Shown: piece by piece, positions 1 to 8,347 of the stretch
Layout: every line of letters begins with the position of its first letter
Position numbering within the stretch: position 1 is the first letter of the stretch
Assembly: GCA_021796315.1 (NCBI GenBank)
Contig: JAJYOH010000077.1
Location: 1-15,383, forward strand
Source: Chloroflexota bacterium
GTDB taxonomy: Bacteria; Chloroflexota; Anaerolineae; Anaerolineales; Villigracilaceae
Length of the DNA: 15,383 bases
Direction of reading: 5' to 3'
Position numbers and translations under genes: made by a program
The notes under the pieces: model-generated
What the model was told of the DNA's origin: nothing
Seen by the model: the letters and a program-made list of their open reading frames with translations, nothing else
Databases searched by the model: none

Positions 1-476
1 ATAGCGAATTCAACAGGGTTAAATCCGGTAGCTTTACGCCCACCCCGCGTATAAACCTCATAGCCCCCAAACAGTTTGCGATGGGCATCAATCGAAACTA
101 CAATAGTAGAACTACCAAATTTATCGGCTGCGGCTTGAACAAAATCCGGATTCTCAACTGCATAACTGTTGATTGAAATCTTCTCAATACCAAGACTCAG
201 AATTTTACGAATTTGCCCTACATCCCGAATACCACCGCCGTACGTTACAGGCATAAAACACTCGCTAGCGATTTCCGAAAGCGTCTGATACGGTGGTTCG
301 CGGTTTTCGAGTGTGGCAGTAATATCAAGAAAGATCAATTCATCCACTTCCTTCTCGTTATAAATGCGGATAGCGTTAATGGGATCACCCACATAACCAG
401 GGTCCTTGAACTTGATTGTTTTAACCAACCCCCCATCTTTTAACAAGAGACAGGGCATCACCCGAGTCTTCAACAT
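1..476 (-). CDS. hisF: HisF-like amidation protein (WbuZ/HisF2 type), 3' end cut by window edge
   Basis: The first 158 residues of a HisF-type TIM barrel; the frame stays open to base 1, so the C-terminus lies outside the window. The start ATG shares one base with the hisH stop (TGATG), which indicates translational coupling. The N-terminus reads MLKTRVMPCLLLKDGG. True HisF cyclases have CLDVKDG here with catalytic Asp11; this protein has Leu11. The second cyclase aspartate (VSIDA, Asp130) is kept, as are FLD (Asp51) and GGGIRD (80-85). Loss of Asp11 and the KFKDPGYVGDP segment (22-32) are what I know of HisF2/WbuZ proteins from O-antigen clusters, which work with HisH2 and a WbpG/WbuX amidotransferase to turn an acetamido group into acetamidino. 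I therefore infer a role in surface-sugar amidation, not histidine synthesis. The amidotransferase itself is not in the window. Confidence 0.88.
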   Translation of the reverse strand, partial: MLKTRVMPCLLLKDGGLVKTIKFKDPGYVGDPINAIRIYNEKEVDELIFLDITATLENREPPYQTLSEIASECFMPVTYGGGIRDVGQIRKILSLGIEKISINSYAVENPDFVQAAADKFGSSTIVVSIDAHRKLFGGYEVYTRGGRKATGFNPVEFA

Positions 477-1096
477 CAGGCGAACTCCACAAAGTTTTTG
501 TACAATTTCATCCCGAACTTATGACTCTTTTCTGGGTGAAACTGAGCACCCAGAATGTGGTCCCGTTGTAATGCAGAGACAAAATCATAGCCATAATCAG
601 TGGTCGCCAATACGTCATCTGGGTTTCGACAAACCACATGATAAGAATGAACAAAATAAAAGCGGGCATCTGGGTACATATTCTTGAATAGCACTCCCTC
701 ACGCTGGATCTTGATAGAATTCCAACCCATGTGTGGGACTTTCATCATTGACTGCTTAGGGTCAAGGCGAAAGCGGATAGTTTCCGCATCTATCCACCCA
801 AGACCCGGCAACTCACCCTCTTCACTACCTCTCGTTATCAACTGCATTCCTAAACAGATACCCAAAGTCGGCGTCTTTGCTTTCAGAACCTTCTCGTTAA
901 GTAGACTAATCAGACCAGCCTCACGCAAACGTTGCATACCAGTATCAAACGCACCTACACCGGGAAGAATAAGCTTATCTGCCTGTTCAATGTCTTTTGG
1001 ATCAGAAGATATCTTTGCAGCTGGATCCCCGATTTTTTTGAGCATGTTCAGAATTGAACCCAAATTGCCCATTCCATAATCAACAATAACGATCAT
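476..1096 (-). CDS. hisH: HisH-like glutamine amidotransferase (WbuY/HisH2 type)
   Basis: A class I glutamine amidotransferase of 206 residues, the usual HisH length. It hydrolyses glutamine and passes ammonia to its HisF partner. The triad is visible: nucleophile Cys81 in GICLGMQ, and His187 and Glu189 in QFHPEKS. The N-terminal VDYGMGNLGS and the PGVGAF oxyanion-strand region are typical. A GAGGAA ribosome site lies just upstream of the ATG, 15 bases after the acyltransferase stop. It overlaps hisF by one base. Sequence alone does not separate it from histidine-pathway HisH, but its neighbours are all sugar-nucleotide enzymes and the partner HisF lacks Asp11, so a role in glycan amidation is the better reading. 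Confidence 0.93.
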   Translation of the reverse strand: MIVIVDYGMGNLGSILNMLKKIGDPAAKISSDPKDIEQADKLILPGVGAFDTGMQRLREAGLISLLNEKVLKAKTPTLGICLGMQLITRGSEEGELPGLGWIDAETIRFRLDPKQSMMKVPHMGWNSIKIQREGVLFKNMYPDARFYFVHSYHVVCRNPDDVLATTDYGYDFVSALQRDHILGAQFHPEKSHKFGMKLYKNFVEFA

Positions 1097-1111
1097 TCTT
1101 CCTCACTAATT

Positions 1112-1771
1112 CTATCTCACCTTGCGAAAAAGCTTAGCAGGATTCCCTGTCACCACGGTATTCTCTGATACATCTTTCAGAACAACGCTAGACATTCCAA
1201 CCAGTGAGGTGTCACCGATCGTTACCCCATCGCGTATAGCGGCGTTGGTCCCAATATAACAAGAAAAGCCTATATGAACATTCCCTGATATGCAAACGCC
1301 GCCCGCAATCGTTGTGAAGTCACCAATCATATCATCGTGGCTTATAACTGAGTTTGGCAAGACGTAGACATGCTTTCCTATCGCGGCGCTGGTTGCAATG
1401 GTTACATGCTGAAGCACTACACTTCCCCTTCCTATTTTAGCCGTCCGAGAAACCGATGCGGTAGGATGAATGATTGTTTCGAATTGCTCAAAGGGGATAC
1501 CTGTGTTCAGCAAAATCTCCTGGCGTCGCCAAAAATTTGAAACACTTCCAATCCCAAATACAAAGAAACAATCGCCATATTCTTGTGCTGATGATAAGGG
1601 GCCCAACACCTTCACACCATAATACGTTTGATTCCACTTCTTCTGGTCGTCATCCAGGAAACCAATGCAGTCATAGATTTGTTTGCCTTGCGCATCGTTA
1701 ATATCCAGCATGGAATCTAGGATATCAATGCAATTGCCGCCGACGCCCAGAATAATGATTCTCTTGATCAT
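1112..1771 (-). CDS. PglD/NeuD-family sugar O/N-acyltransferase
   Basis: A 219-residue protein in two parts: an N-terminal Rossmann-like nucleotide-sugar domain (about 1-95, KRIIILGVGGN) and a C-terminal left-handed beta-helix of hexapeptide repeats (about 100-210) ending in the typical GNPAKLF. His145 in SVISHDDMIGDF matches the catalytic histidine of PglD-type enzymes. Family members transfer acetyl (or another acyl group) from acyl-CoA to an amino sugar nucleotide. It follows the DegT aminotransferase by 10 bases, so the likely substrate is that enzyme's 4-amino sugar product. I chose the ATG at 1771 because the conserved family N-terminus begins there; an in-frame ATG at 1798 would add nine residues and overlap the previous gene. 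Upstream ribosome-site match is weak. The exact sugar and acyl group cannot be told. Confidence 0.85.
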   Translation of the reverse strand: MIKRIIILGVGGNCIDILDSMLDINDAQGKQIYDCIGFLDDDQKKWNQTYYGVKVLGPLSSAQEYGDCFFVFGIGSVSNFWRRQEILLNTGIPFEQFETIIHPTASVSRTAKIGRGSVVLQHVTIATSAAIGKHVYVLPNSVISHDDMIGDFTTIAGGVCISGNVHIGFSCYIGTNAAIRDGVTIGDTSLVGMSSVVLKDVSENTVVTGNPAKLFRKVR

Positions 1772-1781
1772 GAGTGGCAGC

Positions 1782-2891
1782 CTACATCTGAACTGCAATT
1801 GACTGGCTGAGAGCAGACGCGACCGTATCCAAATCCGTTTCGCTCATCTGCGGATAAAGTGGCAACGTAATTGTTCTTGTAAAGGCAGCGTGCGAGCCGG
1901 GCAATTGTCCCCTCTTGTATGCAAACTTGTCCTGGAAGAATGGTTGGTCGTGAAGCGCATAAGTACCCAGCGTTGTCTCTACTCCGCGTGACTTCATTGC
2001 ATCCACAATACGATCACGGTTAAGGTGTTCATCCACCATAATCACATAAGACTGATAAATATGCCCGCCCCATTTCGGCTCAGTAGGCACGCGAACACCC
2101 GGCATTTCAGAAATAAGTTCCGATAACATGATGGCCATGCGCCGCTTCTTTTCGATGAGCATCGGCAGTTTTTCCATTTGTGCCACGCCAATCGCACCCT
2201 GCACGTCGCTCAGACGATAATTGAAGCCCTGAGCTTCATACTCATACCAGTTTCCTTTGCGTACACCGCCATGGCTACGGAGAAGTTTGATACGTTCTGC
2301 CAATTGATCATCGTTTGTCGTGATCATTCCGCCCTCACCGGTAGTGATGACCTTCCGTGGGTGAAAGCTGAAACAGCCCAAAGTGGTCAAGTTACCGCAA
2401 AAACGATCATAATATTTCGTGCCTATGGCAGTCGCGGCATCCTCTATGACTGGAATGTTATGTTCTGCTGCAATCTTATTAATGGGGTCAAAGTTGGCTG
2501 CACAGCCAAAGGCGTCCACTGGAATAATGGCTTTGGTACGTTCCGTGATTTTTTGACGCAAATCCTCAATATTCATGGTAAAGGTATCGAGATCTATATC
2601 TACTAATATGGGCTTTGCGCCCTGTTGAACAACTACATTGGCCGTCGCGGGAAAAGTGAAATCAGATACCAACACTTCATCACCAGTGCCAATGTTCAGC
2701 ACAACCAGAGCAAGATGTAATGCCGTTGTACAAGAACTCATTGCAAACGCATACTTACACCTAATATATTCGGCCACTTTTTGCTCAAATTCAGCAGTCT
2801 TTGGTCCTTGTGTGAGATAGCCTGTTGAAAGGACCTTGGCAATTTCCTCAAGCTCGCGCTCATCTGTGAACGGAATATTCAAACGAATCAT
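1782..2891 (-). CDS. DegT/DnrJ/EryC1-family PLP sugar aminotransferase (4-amino sugar type)
   Basis: A 369-residue fold-type I aminotransferase of full family length. Lys180 in FHPRKVITTGEGGM should carry PLP, and Asp151 (VIEDAATAIG) is the residue that contacts the pyridine nitrogen. The N-terminal STGYLTQGP segment is common in perosamine, bacillosamine and related 4-aminotransferases, which use glutamate to aminate a 4-keto-6-deoxy sugar nucleotide. Its ATG overlaps the stop of the SDR gene by four bases (ATGA), so the two are probably coupled and act in sequence: SDR gives a 4-keto sugar, this enzyme aminates it, the downstream PglD-like enzyme acylates it. The nucleotide (UDP, GDP or dTDP) cannot be decided by eye. 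It is clearly a different paralogue from the WbpE-like enzyme at 7262-8347. Confidence 0.88.
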   Translation of the reverse strand: MIRLNIPFTDERELEEIAKVLSTGYLTQGPKTAEFEQKVAEYIRCKYAFAMSSCTTALHLALVVLNIGTGDEVLVSDFTFPATANVVVQQGAKPILVDIDLDTFTMNIEDLRQKITERTKAIIPVDAFGCAANFDPINKIAAEHNIPVIEDAATAIGTKYYDRFCGNLTTLGCFSFHPRKVITTGEGGMITTNDDQLAERIKLLRSHGGVRKGNWYEYEAQGFNYRLSDVQGAIGVAQMEKLPMLIEKKRRMAIMLSELISEMPGVRVPTEPKWGGHIYQSYVIMVDEHLNRDRIVDAMKSRGVETTLGTYALHDQPFFQDKFAYKRGQLPGSHAAFTRTITLPLYPQMSETDLDTVASALSQSIAVQM

Positions 2892-3856
2892 AATTGCATC
2901 ACACTCCTATACCAATCAACGGTTTCCGCAAGCATTTCATCCGAGATCGTGCCCGCCTTGAATCCAGTGAACTGGCTTAGGAGACTTACATCTCCGCAGT
3001 GGCGGCGCACATCACCCGGCCTGGGCGCGGAATGAAACACCGGATGATCCGGGACGCCCATAACCGCCGTCAATTTTGAGATCAGCGTGTTTACGGATGT
3101 CTCCTGACCAGAAGCAATATTGATCACTTGTCCGCGCGTTTTTTCCTGCTCATAGATCTGCACTATCGCCTCGGCTGTATCTCGAACAAAGATAAAGTCA
3201 CGTGTCTGCTCGCCATCATCGAATATCTCAATCGGGACTTTGCTCAACACACGGCGAACGACGATAGGAATTATTCCAGCATAGCTTCCCTGGTTCTGAC
3301 GCGGCCCAAAATTGTTGAACGGTCTTACAACTACAGTATCAATACCATATGTCTCTCGATAAGAGAATACAACATGATCACAGGCAGCCTTGCTGGCTGC
3401 ATAAGGTGTACACGGGGTTAGAGGATGTCTCTCATCCATGGGCGTATAACGCGCTGAACCGTAGGCCTCGGATGACGAACAATGCACCAGAGTCTGAATG
3501 TATCCATGACGTGCAAGCTCAGAAAATGTTGTGGTAATGCCAATGTTGGTTTCAATCGTCCATGTTGGAAATTCCAGTGAAGTGGGCAGTGGCACTACAG
3601 CCAGGTTAAAGACAACCTCAATCTTTTCGTTCGTCACAAGCTGGTGCATAGCAGCAAGGTTGGAGGCATCCATGCGATAAAGCTTGAGGCTAGGGAATGC
3701 CTTGCGCGCCTGAACCAGATTTCCCTCATTGCCCAAGAAAAAACTATCCACAATGACTAGATTAGCAGGGTTTTCCTTGATGAGTCTATCTACCAAGTGA
3801 CTACCAATAAACCCGGCCCCTCCAGTAACCATGACATTTTTTTGAGTTAATTTCAA
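2888..3856 (-). CDS. NAD-dependent epimerase/4,6-dehydratase (extended SDR)
   Basis: A 322-residue extended short-chain dehydrogenase acting on a nucleotide sugar. It shows the NAD-binding GGAGFIG (12-18), the active-site YAASK (Tyr152, Lys156) and CSSSEAYG (126-133). A Ser/Thr-x-Glu arrangement there is usual in sugar-nucleotide 4,6-dehydratases such as LegB-like enzymes, while plain 4-epimerases usually lack this glutamate, so I lean to a 4,6-dehydratase. RPFNNFGPRQ and QTRDFIFVRD are further family signatures. The start is TTG, supported by GAGGAG six bases upstream; an ATG start at 3832 would delete part of the first beta-strand. It is followed with a 4-base overlap by an aminotransferase and then an acyltransferase, the standard order for an acylated 4-amino-4,6-dideoxy sugar. 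UDP-glucose 4-epimerase remains an alternative. Confidence 0.82.
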   Translation of the reverse strand: MKLTQKNVMVTGGAGFIGSHLVDRLIKENPANLVIVDSFFLGNEGNLVQARKAFPSLKLYRMDASNLAAMHQLVTNEKIEVVFNLAVVPLPTSLEFPTWTIETNIGITTTFSELARHGYIQTLVHCSSSEAYGSARYTPMDERHPLTPCTPYAASKAACDHVVFSYRETYGIDTVVVRPFNNFGPRQNQGSYAGIIPIVVRRVLSKVPIEIFDDGEQTRDFIFVRDTAEAIVQIYEQEKTRGQVINIASGQETSVNTLISKLTAVMGVPDHPVFHSAPRPGDVRRHCGDVSLLSQFTGFKAGTISDEMLAETVDWYRSVMQL

Positions 3857-3862
3857 AAGAAG

Positions 3863-3868
3863 CTCCTC
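3863..3868 (-). promoter_or_regulatory. Ribosome binding site that decides a TTG start
   Basis: On the minus strand GAGGAG lies six bases before TTG at 3856-3854. It is a strong anti-16S match at a good distance and is the reason for accepting TTG as the start of the SDR gene. Confidence 0.65.
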
Positions 3869-3907
3869 AGCCTGAAAACTAGAATCGGGCCGCTTGCAAA
3901 TTCACAG

Positions 3908-4864
3908 CTATCTTCGATAGTTTTTTTTGTTGTAATCCATATCAAACCACATAGCGAAAAACAAAGACTGCATACCGGTAATAAACAGGAAAATGGCCAT
4001 TAGAGCACTGGTTGCTTCAACAGATCCAACAAGAAGGCGATAACAAAACAAGTATACCCCCAATAACAGGCCTATACTGAACAAAATGAAACCAGATAGA
4101 TAAAAAAATACCAGAGGATGAAAATCGCGGATAACATATTTCTGAACCATGCGATATAGAAAAAATTTAAACAATCGCCATGCCATTTTGGGAATAATTC
4201 GAATAGGATTTATTCCTGATTTCTCGCCAATGCCATAGACTGGTTTAATTTCAACATCACAAACACGAAAATTGTAGATATTAAGCTTAACCAGCACATC
4301 ATTCGGCATCCCATAACGCTTGTAGATGTTGTCCAAGTCTATTGTTTTGAGCACTTTTAGGTTAGCCACAGTATAGCCTGTCTGGGAATCCGCAATATTC
4401 CAATAACCTGAAGCAATTTTCGTGAGAAAGGAAAGCATGGCATTTCCGAGATAACGAACACGGGGAATTTCTTTCCAAGCCTCACCGGAGATCAACCGAT
4501 TTCCTTTCGAATAATCAACCTCATCATCTACAACAGGTTCTAAGAGCGCCGGCAGATCATTCGGATCCATCTGAGCATCTCCAGCCATAACGGCAGTTGC
4601 ACCGATTTCGTGGTCTCTGCACCATTTATAGCCTGTTGCTATGGCACCACCTACTCCCTGATTCACCTCATGGCGAATAAGCACTAAACGATGTGGCTGT
4701 TCGTCAACGTAACGTTGTACCACCGAGATAGTGTTGTCTTTACTACAATCGTCCACTATTACGATCTTGTCAACGATCATAGGCATAGTATCAATTACCC
4801 TGCCAATGAGCTTTTCTTCATTGTATGCAGGGACCACTACAGCAACTGACTTTCCCTTGAACAT
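3908..4864 (-). CDS. Membrane-anchored GT2 glycosyltransferase (DPM1/GtrB-like)
   Basis: A 318-residue family-2 glycosyltransferase. The GT-A domain (about 5-235) opens with VAVVVPAYNEE, has IVDDCSKDNT (36-45) for the nucleotide sugar, and a metal-binding AGDAQMDP with Asp96. Two hydrophobic segments follow at about 251-277 and 287-306, and the protein ends in a basic tail. This layout is that of enzymes that load a sugar onto a polyprenyl-phosphate carrier at the inner face of the membrane (DPM1, GtrB, CsbB relatives) or extend a lipid-linked glycan. AGGGAG sits four bases before the ATG. It starts 19 bases after the wbpA-like gene, inside the main operon. Donor and acceptor are unknown; the YfhO-family protein at 9042-12077 is a possible downstream user of a polyprenyl-phosphate sugar. 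Confidence 0.85.
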   Translation of the reverse strand: MFKGKSVAVVVPAYNEEKLIGRVIDTMPMIVDKIVIVDDCSKDNTISVVQRYVDEQPHRLVLIRHEVNQGVGGAIATGYKWCRDHEIGATAVMAGDAQMDPNDLPALLEPVVDDEVDYSKGNRLISGEAWKEIPRVRYLGNAMLSFLTKIASGYWNIADSQTGYTVANLKVLKTIDLDNIYKRYGMPNDVLVKLNIYNFRVCDVEIKPVYGIGEKSGINPIRIIPKMAWRLFKFFLYRMVQKYVIRDFHPLVFFYLSGFILFSIGLLLGVYLFCYRLLVGSVEATSALMAIFLFITGMQSLFFAMWFDMDYNKKNYRR

Positions 4865-4883
4865 AGTTCTCCCTTGAAGCGGT

Positions 4884-6200
4884 TTAGCCTTTGCCCAACC
4901 CTATATATTTGAAACCAGCCTGTTCAGCCTGCACTTTAGTATAAACCGACCGACCATCGATGAGCAAGGGAGTTCGCATAACCTGCCTAAGTTCTGATAA
5001 CTTAATCATCTTATAATTACTATGTGCAACCATTACTACAACAGCATCAGCATTCTTAGCTAAATCAAATAAAGCACCTTTATATTTATCAATATAAGGG
5101 TCATGTATCGCCACTTCCGCCCCCAAATCGCGAAGACGATCTATCAGTGTGATGCTTGGACTATTGCGCACATCATCTGAATTCTCCAAATAGGAATATC
5201 CCATAATCAGAATTTTCGCCTCACGAGACTGGAGTCCAGAAGATAAAAGCCCTTTTTCGATTAAGTCTACCACGTACAATGGCATGTAATTATTCACCGC
5301 TCGCGCGGCGGGAATTATGTGCAAGGGCACATTCTTATCTTTCACGCCATAGGTTAGCAACCATGGATCTTTTGGAATACAATGACCACCGACACCTGCA
5401 CCGGGCAGGTGCATTTGCCGCATCGGACTTTTGTTGACAAGTTCACGAACTTTCCACACATCGCCGCCTACCGCATCGCAGATCAGAGCGACCTCATTTG
5501 CAAACGCGATTTGAACATCGCGGTAAGCATTCTCTGCCGTTTTAACCAATTCGGCAGTAATGCAGTCAGCAGGATCAAGATCAGCACTAACGATGTGCCG
5601 ATATAAGTCAACCATTATTGTTGCTGTCTCCGGCGTCATTCCACCAACGACACGGCTAACTGTCCGTAAGTTCTTAAGCAACTTTCCCGGCATGACGCGC
5701 TCAGGACAATTGCCAAGATAAAAATCGCGATTTACTTTTCTGGCGTTTTTTCCCTCAAGCAAAGGTAAGACGACATTACTCATCGTTCCCGGCGCGATTG
5801 TAGATTCAACAATCACTAACGCACCAGCTTTCAATACCTGTGCAAGGCTTAATAGCGATGCCCGCAAGGCCTCATAACGGGGAATATTCTGGTCGTCCAC
5901 TGGAGTTTCAACATCGATCAAGACAATATCCCGATCTCTGAGTCTGCCGTAATCCGTTGTAGCGTGCAGGCGCCCCGATTTCGCCATCTTCGAAAGTAAA
6001 TCAGCAAGACCTGGTTCTTCACCCTCGATCGGACATTCTCCAGCATTTATCTTTTCAACACGCTCCTTAAGTATCTCGATGCCGAGAACATCGAAGCCGG
6101 ATTCCGCGAACAGGGCTGCCACTGGTAAGCCAACATAGCCGAGCCCGATCACAGCGATACGCGCCGACTTATTTACAACCTTTCTTCGAAGTTCATCCAT
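4884..6200 (-). CDS. wbpA: UDP-N-acetylglucosamine 6-dehydrogenase (WbpA type)
   Basis: A 438-residue member of the UDP-glucose/UDP-ManNAc dehydrogenase family. It oxidises C6 of a UDP-HexNAc to the carboxylate with two NAD+. The NAD-binding site is AVIGLGYVGLPVA (16-28); STIAPGT (133-139), GNCPERVMPG (163-172) and ELVKTAENAYRDVQIAFANE (217-236, with Lys220 and Asn224) are the substrate-site motifs; the catalytic cysteine is Cys274 in GGHCIPKDPW. The C-terminal UDP-binding domain carries GYSYLENSDDVRNSP. WbpA, WecC and TviB share this fold; I choose WbpA because WbpB, WbpE and WbpD homologues are directly upstream. A 69-base gap separates it from the oxidoreductase gene, with no clear promoter and only a distant GAGG before the ATG, so the exact start is less sure than the product. 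Confidence 0.9.
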   Translation of the reverse strand: MDELRRKVVNKSARIAVIGLGYVGLPVAALFAESGFDVLGIEILKERVEKINAGECPIEGEEPGLADLLSKMAKSGRLHATTDYGRLRDRDIVLIDVETPVDDQNIPRYEALRASLLSLAQVLKAGALVIVESTIAPGTMSNVVLPLLEGKNARKVNRDFYLGNCPERVMPGKLLKNLRTVSRVVGGMTPETATIMVDLYRHIVSADLDPADCITAELVKTAENAYRDVQIAFANEVALICDAVGGDVWKVRELVNKSPMRQMHLPGAGVGGHCIPKDPWLLTYGVKDKNVPLHIIPAARAVNNYMPLYVVDLIEKGLLSSGLQSREAKILIMGYSYLENSDDVRNSPSITLIDRLRDLGAEVAIHDPYIDKYKGALFDLAKNADAVVVMVAHSNYKMIKLSELRQVMRTPLLIDGRSVYTKVQAEQAGFKYIGLGKG

Positions 6201-6269
6201 GAATCAGTTTGCACCTCTGGCATGGAAACGAGACTGACATCTCAAAATGCCAAGCCTATTAATGCTTTT

Positions 6270-7265
6270 TCAGTTGACCACTATGATTTGATGTTTCAAT
6301 CCTGATTGGACCAATGCAAGTGAAATCTTCAAGGCAGATAATCCATCTTCGCCCGTGATTGGAACGGAAGAACCATTTTGAATAGCTTTTAGGAAAGCCT
6401 GCAGCTCCGCTTTGAGCGGTTCATAACGCGGAATGGCATACCGGATCATGCTACCCTCGCTCACGCCTCTTAATGTTGCAAGCGCAGTCCACTGAATGTC
6501 TTTGGCTTGTGCATTCTCGAAGAAGTAGAGATCCTGTGTCAGGTCATCCACGCGAAACATACCACGTTCCCCAACGACAAGCACCTCGCGAAGTTTTGTA
6601 GGCGTGAGCCAGTTGATTTCAAGGCCCCCAATCGTCCCATCCGCGAAGCGGAGCGTGCCCCACAGCAAGTCCTCATGATCCGTATGAATCCGCTGTTCGG
6701 TCTCGGCATATACACGCACCGGATCGGATCCAACCAGAAAGCGCATAATGTCCACATCGTGTGGGGCGAGGTCTATGACTACACCTACGTCACGAATGCG
6801 CGCCGGAAATGGACCAGCGCGACGACAAAAGACCTGAAAGATACGGCCAAGTTCACCTGCTACCAATTTTTGCTTGAGTACCTGAATGGCAGGATTGAAA
6901 CGGACGATGTGTCCAACCATTAGCTGGCGATTGACCGTGGATGCTTTGTCGATGAGATGCTGGCCCTCGGCCTGCGTCGCGGCAATCGGCTTTTCGATCA
7001 ACACATGTGCTCCAGATTCGAGCACGGCAAGACCAACTTCCTCATGGAGGGCAGTTGGCACAGCAATGGAAACTGCATCAGGCTTTTCTTTCTCAAGCAT
7101 TTTGCAGTAATCAGTATAGGCCCGCACACCGAGGTTTTCCGCGGCAACATCAGCTAATTTTTGATCGGCATCTGCTACAGCGACCAGATTCGCTTCAGAA
7201 AGTTCACTATACACACGGGCGTGGTTCTTGCCCATTGAACCCACACCGATTACAGCAACTTTCAT
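6270..7265 (-). CDS. wbpB: Gfo/Idh/MocA oxidoreductase, UDP-GlcNAcA 3-dehydrogenase (WbpB/WlbA type)
   Basis: A 331-residue NAD-dependent oxidoreductase. The N-terminal Rossmann domain starts with KVAVIGVGSMGKNHA; Lys92 in IEKPIA and the VIDLAPHDVDIM segment (Asp165, His169) are the active-site residues of the family. In WbpB/WlbA the enzyme oxidises the 3-hydroxyl of UDP-N-acetylglucosaminuronate to a 3-keto group for the partner aminotransferase. The gene overlaps the WbpE-like gene by four bases (ATGA), as expected for enzymes that share this unstable intermediate. GPFPARIRDVG is a segment I associate with Chloroflexota-like homologues of this enzyme; that is recollection, not a search. 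Other Gfo/Idh substrates are possible, but the neighbours strongly favour this one. Confidence 0.88.
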   Translation of the reverse strand: MKVAVIGVGSMGKNHARVYSELSEANLVAVADADQKLADVAAENLGVRAYTDYCKMLEKEKPDAVSIAVPTALHEEVGLAVLESGAHVLIEKPIAATQAEGQHLIDKASTVNRQLMVGHIVRFNPAIQVLKQKLVAGELGRIFQVFCRRAGPFPARIRDVGVVIDLAPHDVDIMRFLVGSDPVRVYAETEQRIHTDHEDLLWGTLRFADGTIGGLEINWLTPTKLREVLVVGERGMFRVDDLTQDLYFFENAQAKDIQWTALATLRGVSEGSMIRYAIPRYEPLKAELQAFLKAIQNGSSVPITGEDGLSALKISLALVQSGLKHQIIVVN

Positions 7266-8347
7266 CCGTTCCTCTCCATAAAATCATTGACTGCCGATAC
7301 GATTGTCTCCAGGTCGGTCGAACTAAGAGCAGGATGAACTGGCAATGACAAGACCTCAGTCGTCACCTTTTCAGTTTCGGCAAGTTTGTCCTTATAACCG
7401 AGATCGCTAACATAAAAACTTTGCTTGTGAATAGGTACTGGATAATATATCTCAGAACCAACACCACGATCCTGCAAATAGGCACGTAGAGCATCACGCT
7501 TTCCGCCCGGGACCCGAACAGTATATTGATGGTAGACATGAGTCTGTCCTTCGGGCACGAATGGCACGGCCACACCTTTCAAATTCTCGCTCAGGAATTT
7601 GGCGTTGGCTTGCCGCTGCGCGTTAAACTTCTCAATCTTCTTTAATTGCGCAAGACCAATTGCGGCGTGAACATCACTCATGCGGAAGTTAAAGCCGAGT
7701 TCATCATGATAATAGCGTTTGCGCATCCCATGTTGGCGAATGACGCGGCAATGCTCATCAATGACATCATCATTCGTAGTGATCATCCCGCCTTCGCCCG
7801 AAGTGATATTCTTGGTGGGATAAAGCGAGAATGTGCCCGTACCAAACGAGCCTACTTTATGACCTTTATATTCTGCGCCATGGCTCTGGCAGGCATCTTC
7901 AATCACGATCAATCCATGCTTGCCTGCAATTTTCATGATCGGATCCATATCACAGGAAAGGCCATAGAGATGGATTGGCAGGATCGCCTTTGTTCTTTTG
8001 GTGATGGCCTTTTCGATCAGTGCCGGGTTCAGGTTGAAGGTGCGCGGATCGATATCCACGAAAACTGGTTTGGCACCTACATAAAGGATGCTGTTGGCTG
8101 ATGCGATGAACGTGAAGGCAGACGTGATTACCTCGTCCCCCTTGCCAATCCCATTTGCCAGCAAAGCCACATGAAGTGCAGTAGTGCCGGAGGTCGTAGC
8201 CACAGCATGCTTGACGCCACACATTGAAGCAAAAGCTTCTTCGAATGCCTTGACGCGCGGCCCTTGAGCAAGGATGCCGGAGTCCAAAGCTTCCATTACT
8301 GCCCGTTTTTCTTCATCCCCAATTTGGGGTTTTGCCATGTTGATCAT
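7262..8347 (-). CDS. wbpE: DegT-family aminotransferase, UDP-3-keto-GlcNAcA aminotransferase (WbpE/WlbC type)
   Basis: A 361-residue PLP-dependent sugar aminotransferase. Lys179 in SLYPTKNITSGEGGM should bind PLP; Asp151 and Gln154 lie in VIEDACQSHGA, a motif typical of WbpE/WlbC and other 3-aminotransferases, while the paralogue at 1782-2891 has EDAATAIG. The enzyme should transfer an amino group from glutamate to the 3-keto sugar made by the WbpB-like enzyme, giving UDP-GlcNAc(3NH2)A. I chose the ATG at 8347: it overlaps the previous stop as ATGA and has GGGAGA seven bases upstream. An ATG at 8362 would add five residues and would contain that ribosome site; one at 8338 is also possible. 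It overlaps the next gene by four bases. Confidence 0.9.
   Translation of the reverse strand: MINMAKPQIGDEEKRAVMEALDSGILAQGPRVKAFEEAFASMCGVKHAVATTSGTTALHVALLANGIGKGDEVITSAFTFIASANSILYVGAKPVFVDIDPRTFNLNPALIEKAITKRTKAILPIHLYGLSCDMDPIMKIAGKHGLIVIEDACQSHGAEYKGHKVGSFGTGTFSLYPTKNITSGEGGMITTNDDVIDEHCRVIRQHGMRKRYYHDELGFNFRMSDVHAAIGLAQLKKIEKFNAQRQANAKFLSENLKGVAVPFVPEGQTHVYHQYTVRVPGGKRDALRAYLQDRGVGSEIYYPVPIHKQSFYVSDLGYKDKLAETEKVTTEVLSLPVHPALSSTDLETIVSAVNDFMERNG

Noticed and set aside
1..1096. hisH and hisF as part of a histidine operon
   Set aside because: No other histidine gene is present, HisF lacks Asp11, and all neighbours make nucleotide sugars.
3908..3920. Small hairpin CTATC-TTC-GATAG over the GT2 stop codon
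   Set aside because: A five-bp stem is within chance expectation and no T-run follows, so it is not called a terminator.
4560..4600. GT2 with Ala in place of the first Asp in the usual DGDxQxDP motif
   Set aside because: Asp96 and Gln98 are kept, and as I recall AGDxQMDP forms are common in intact GT2 enzymes, so this is not evidence of inactivity.
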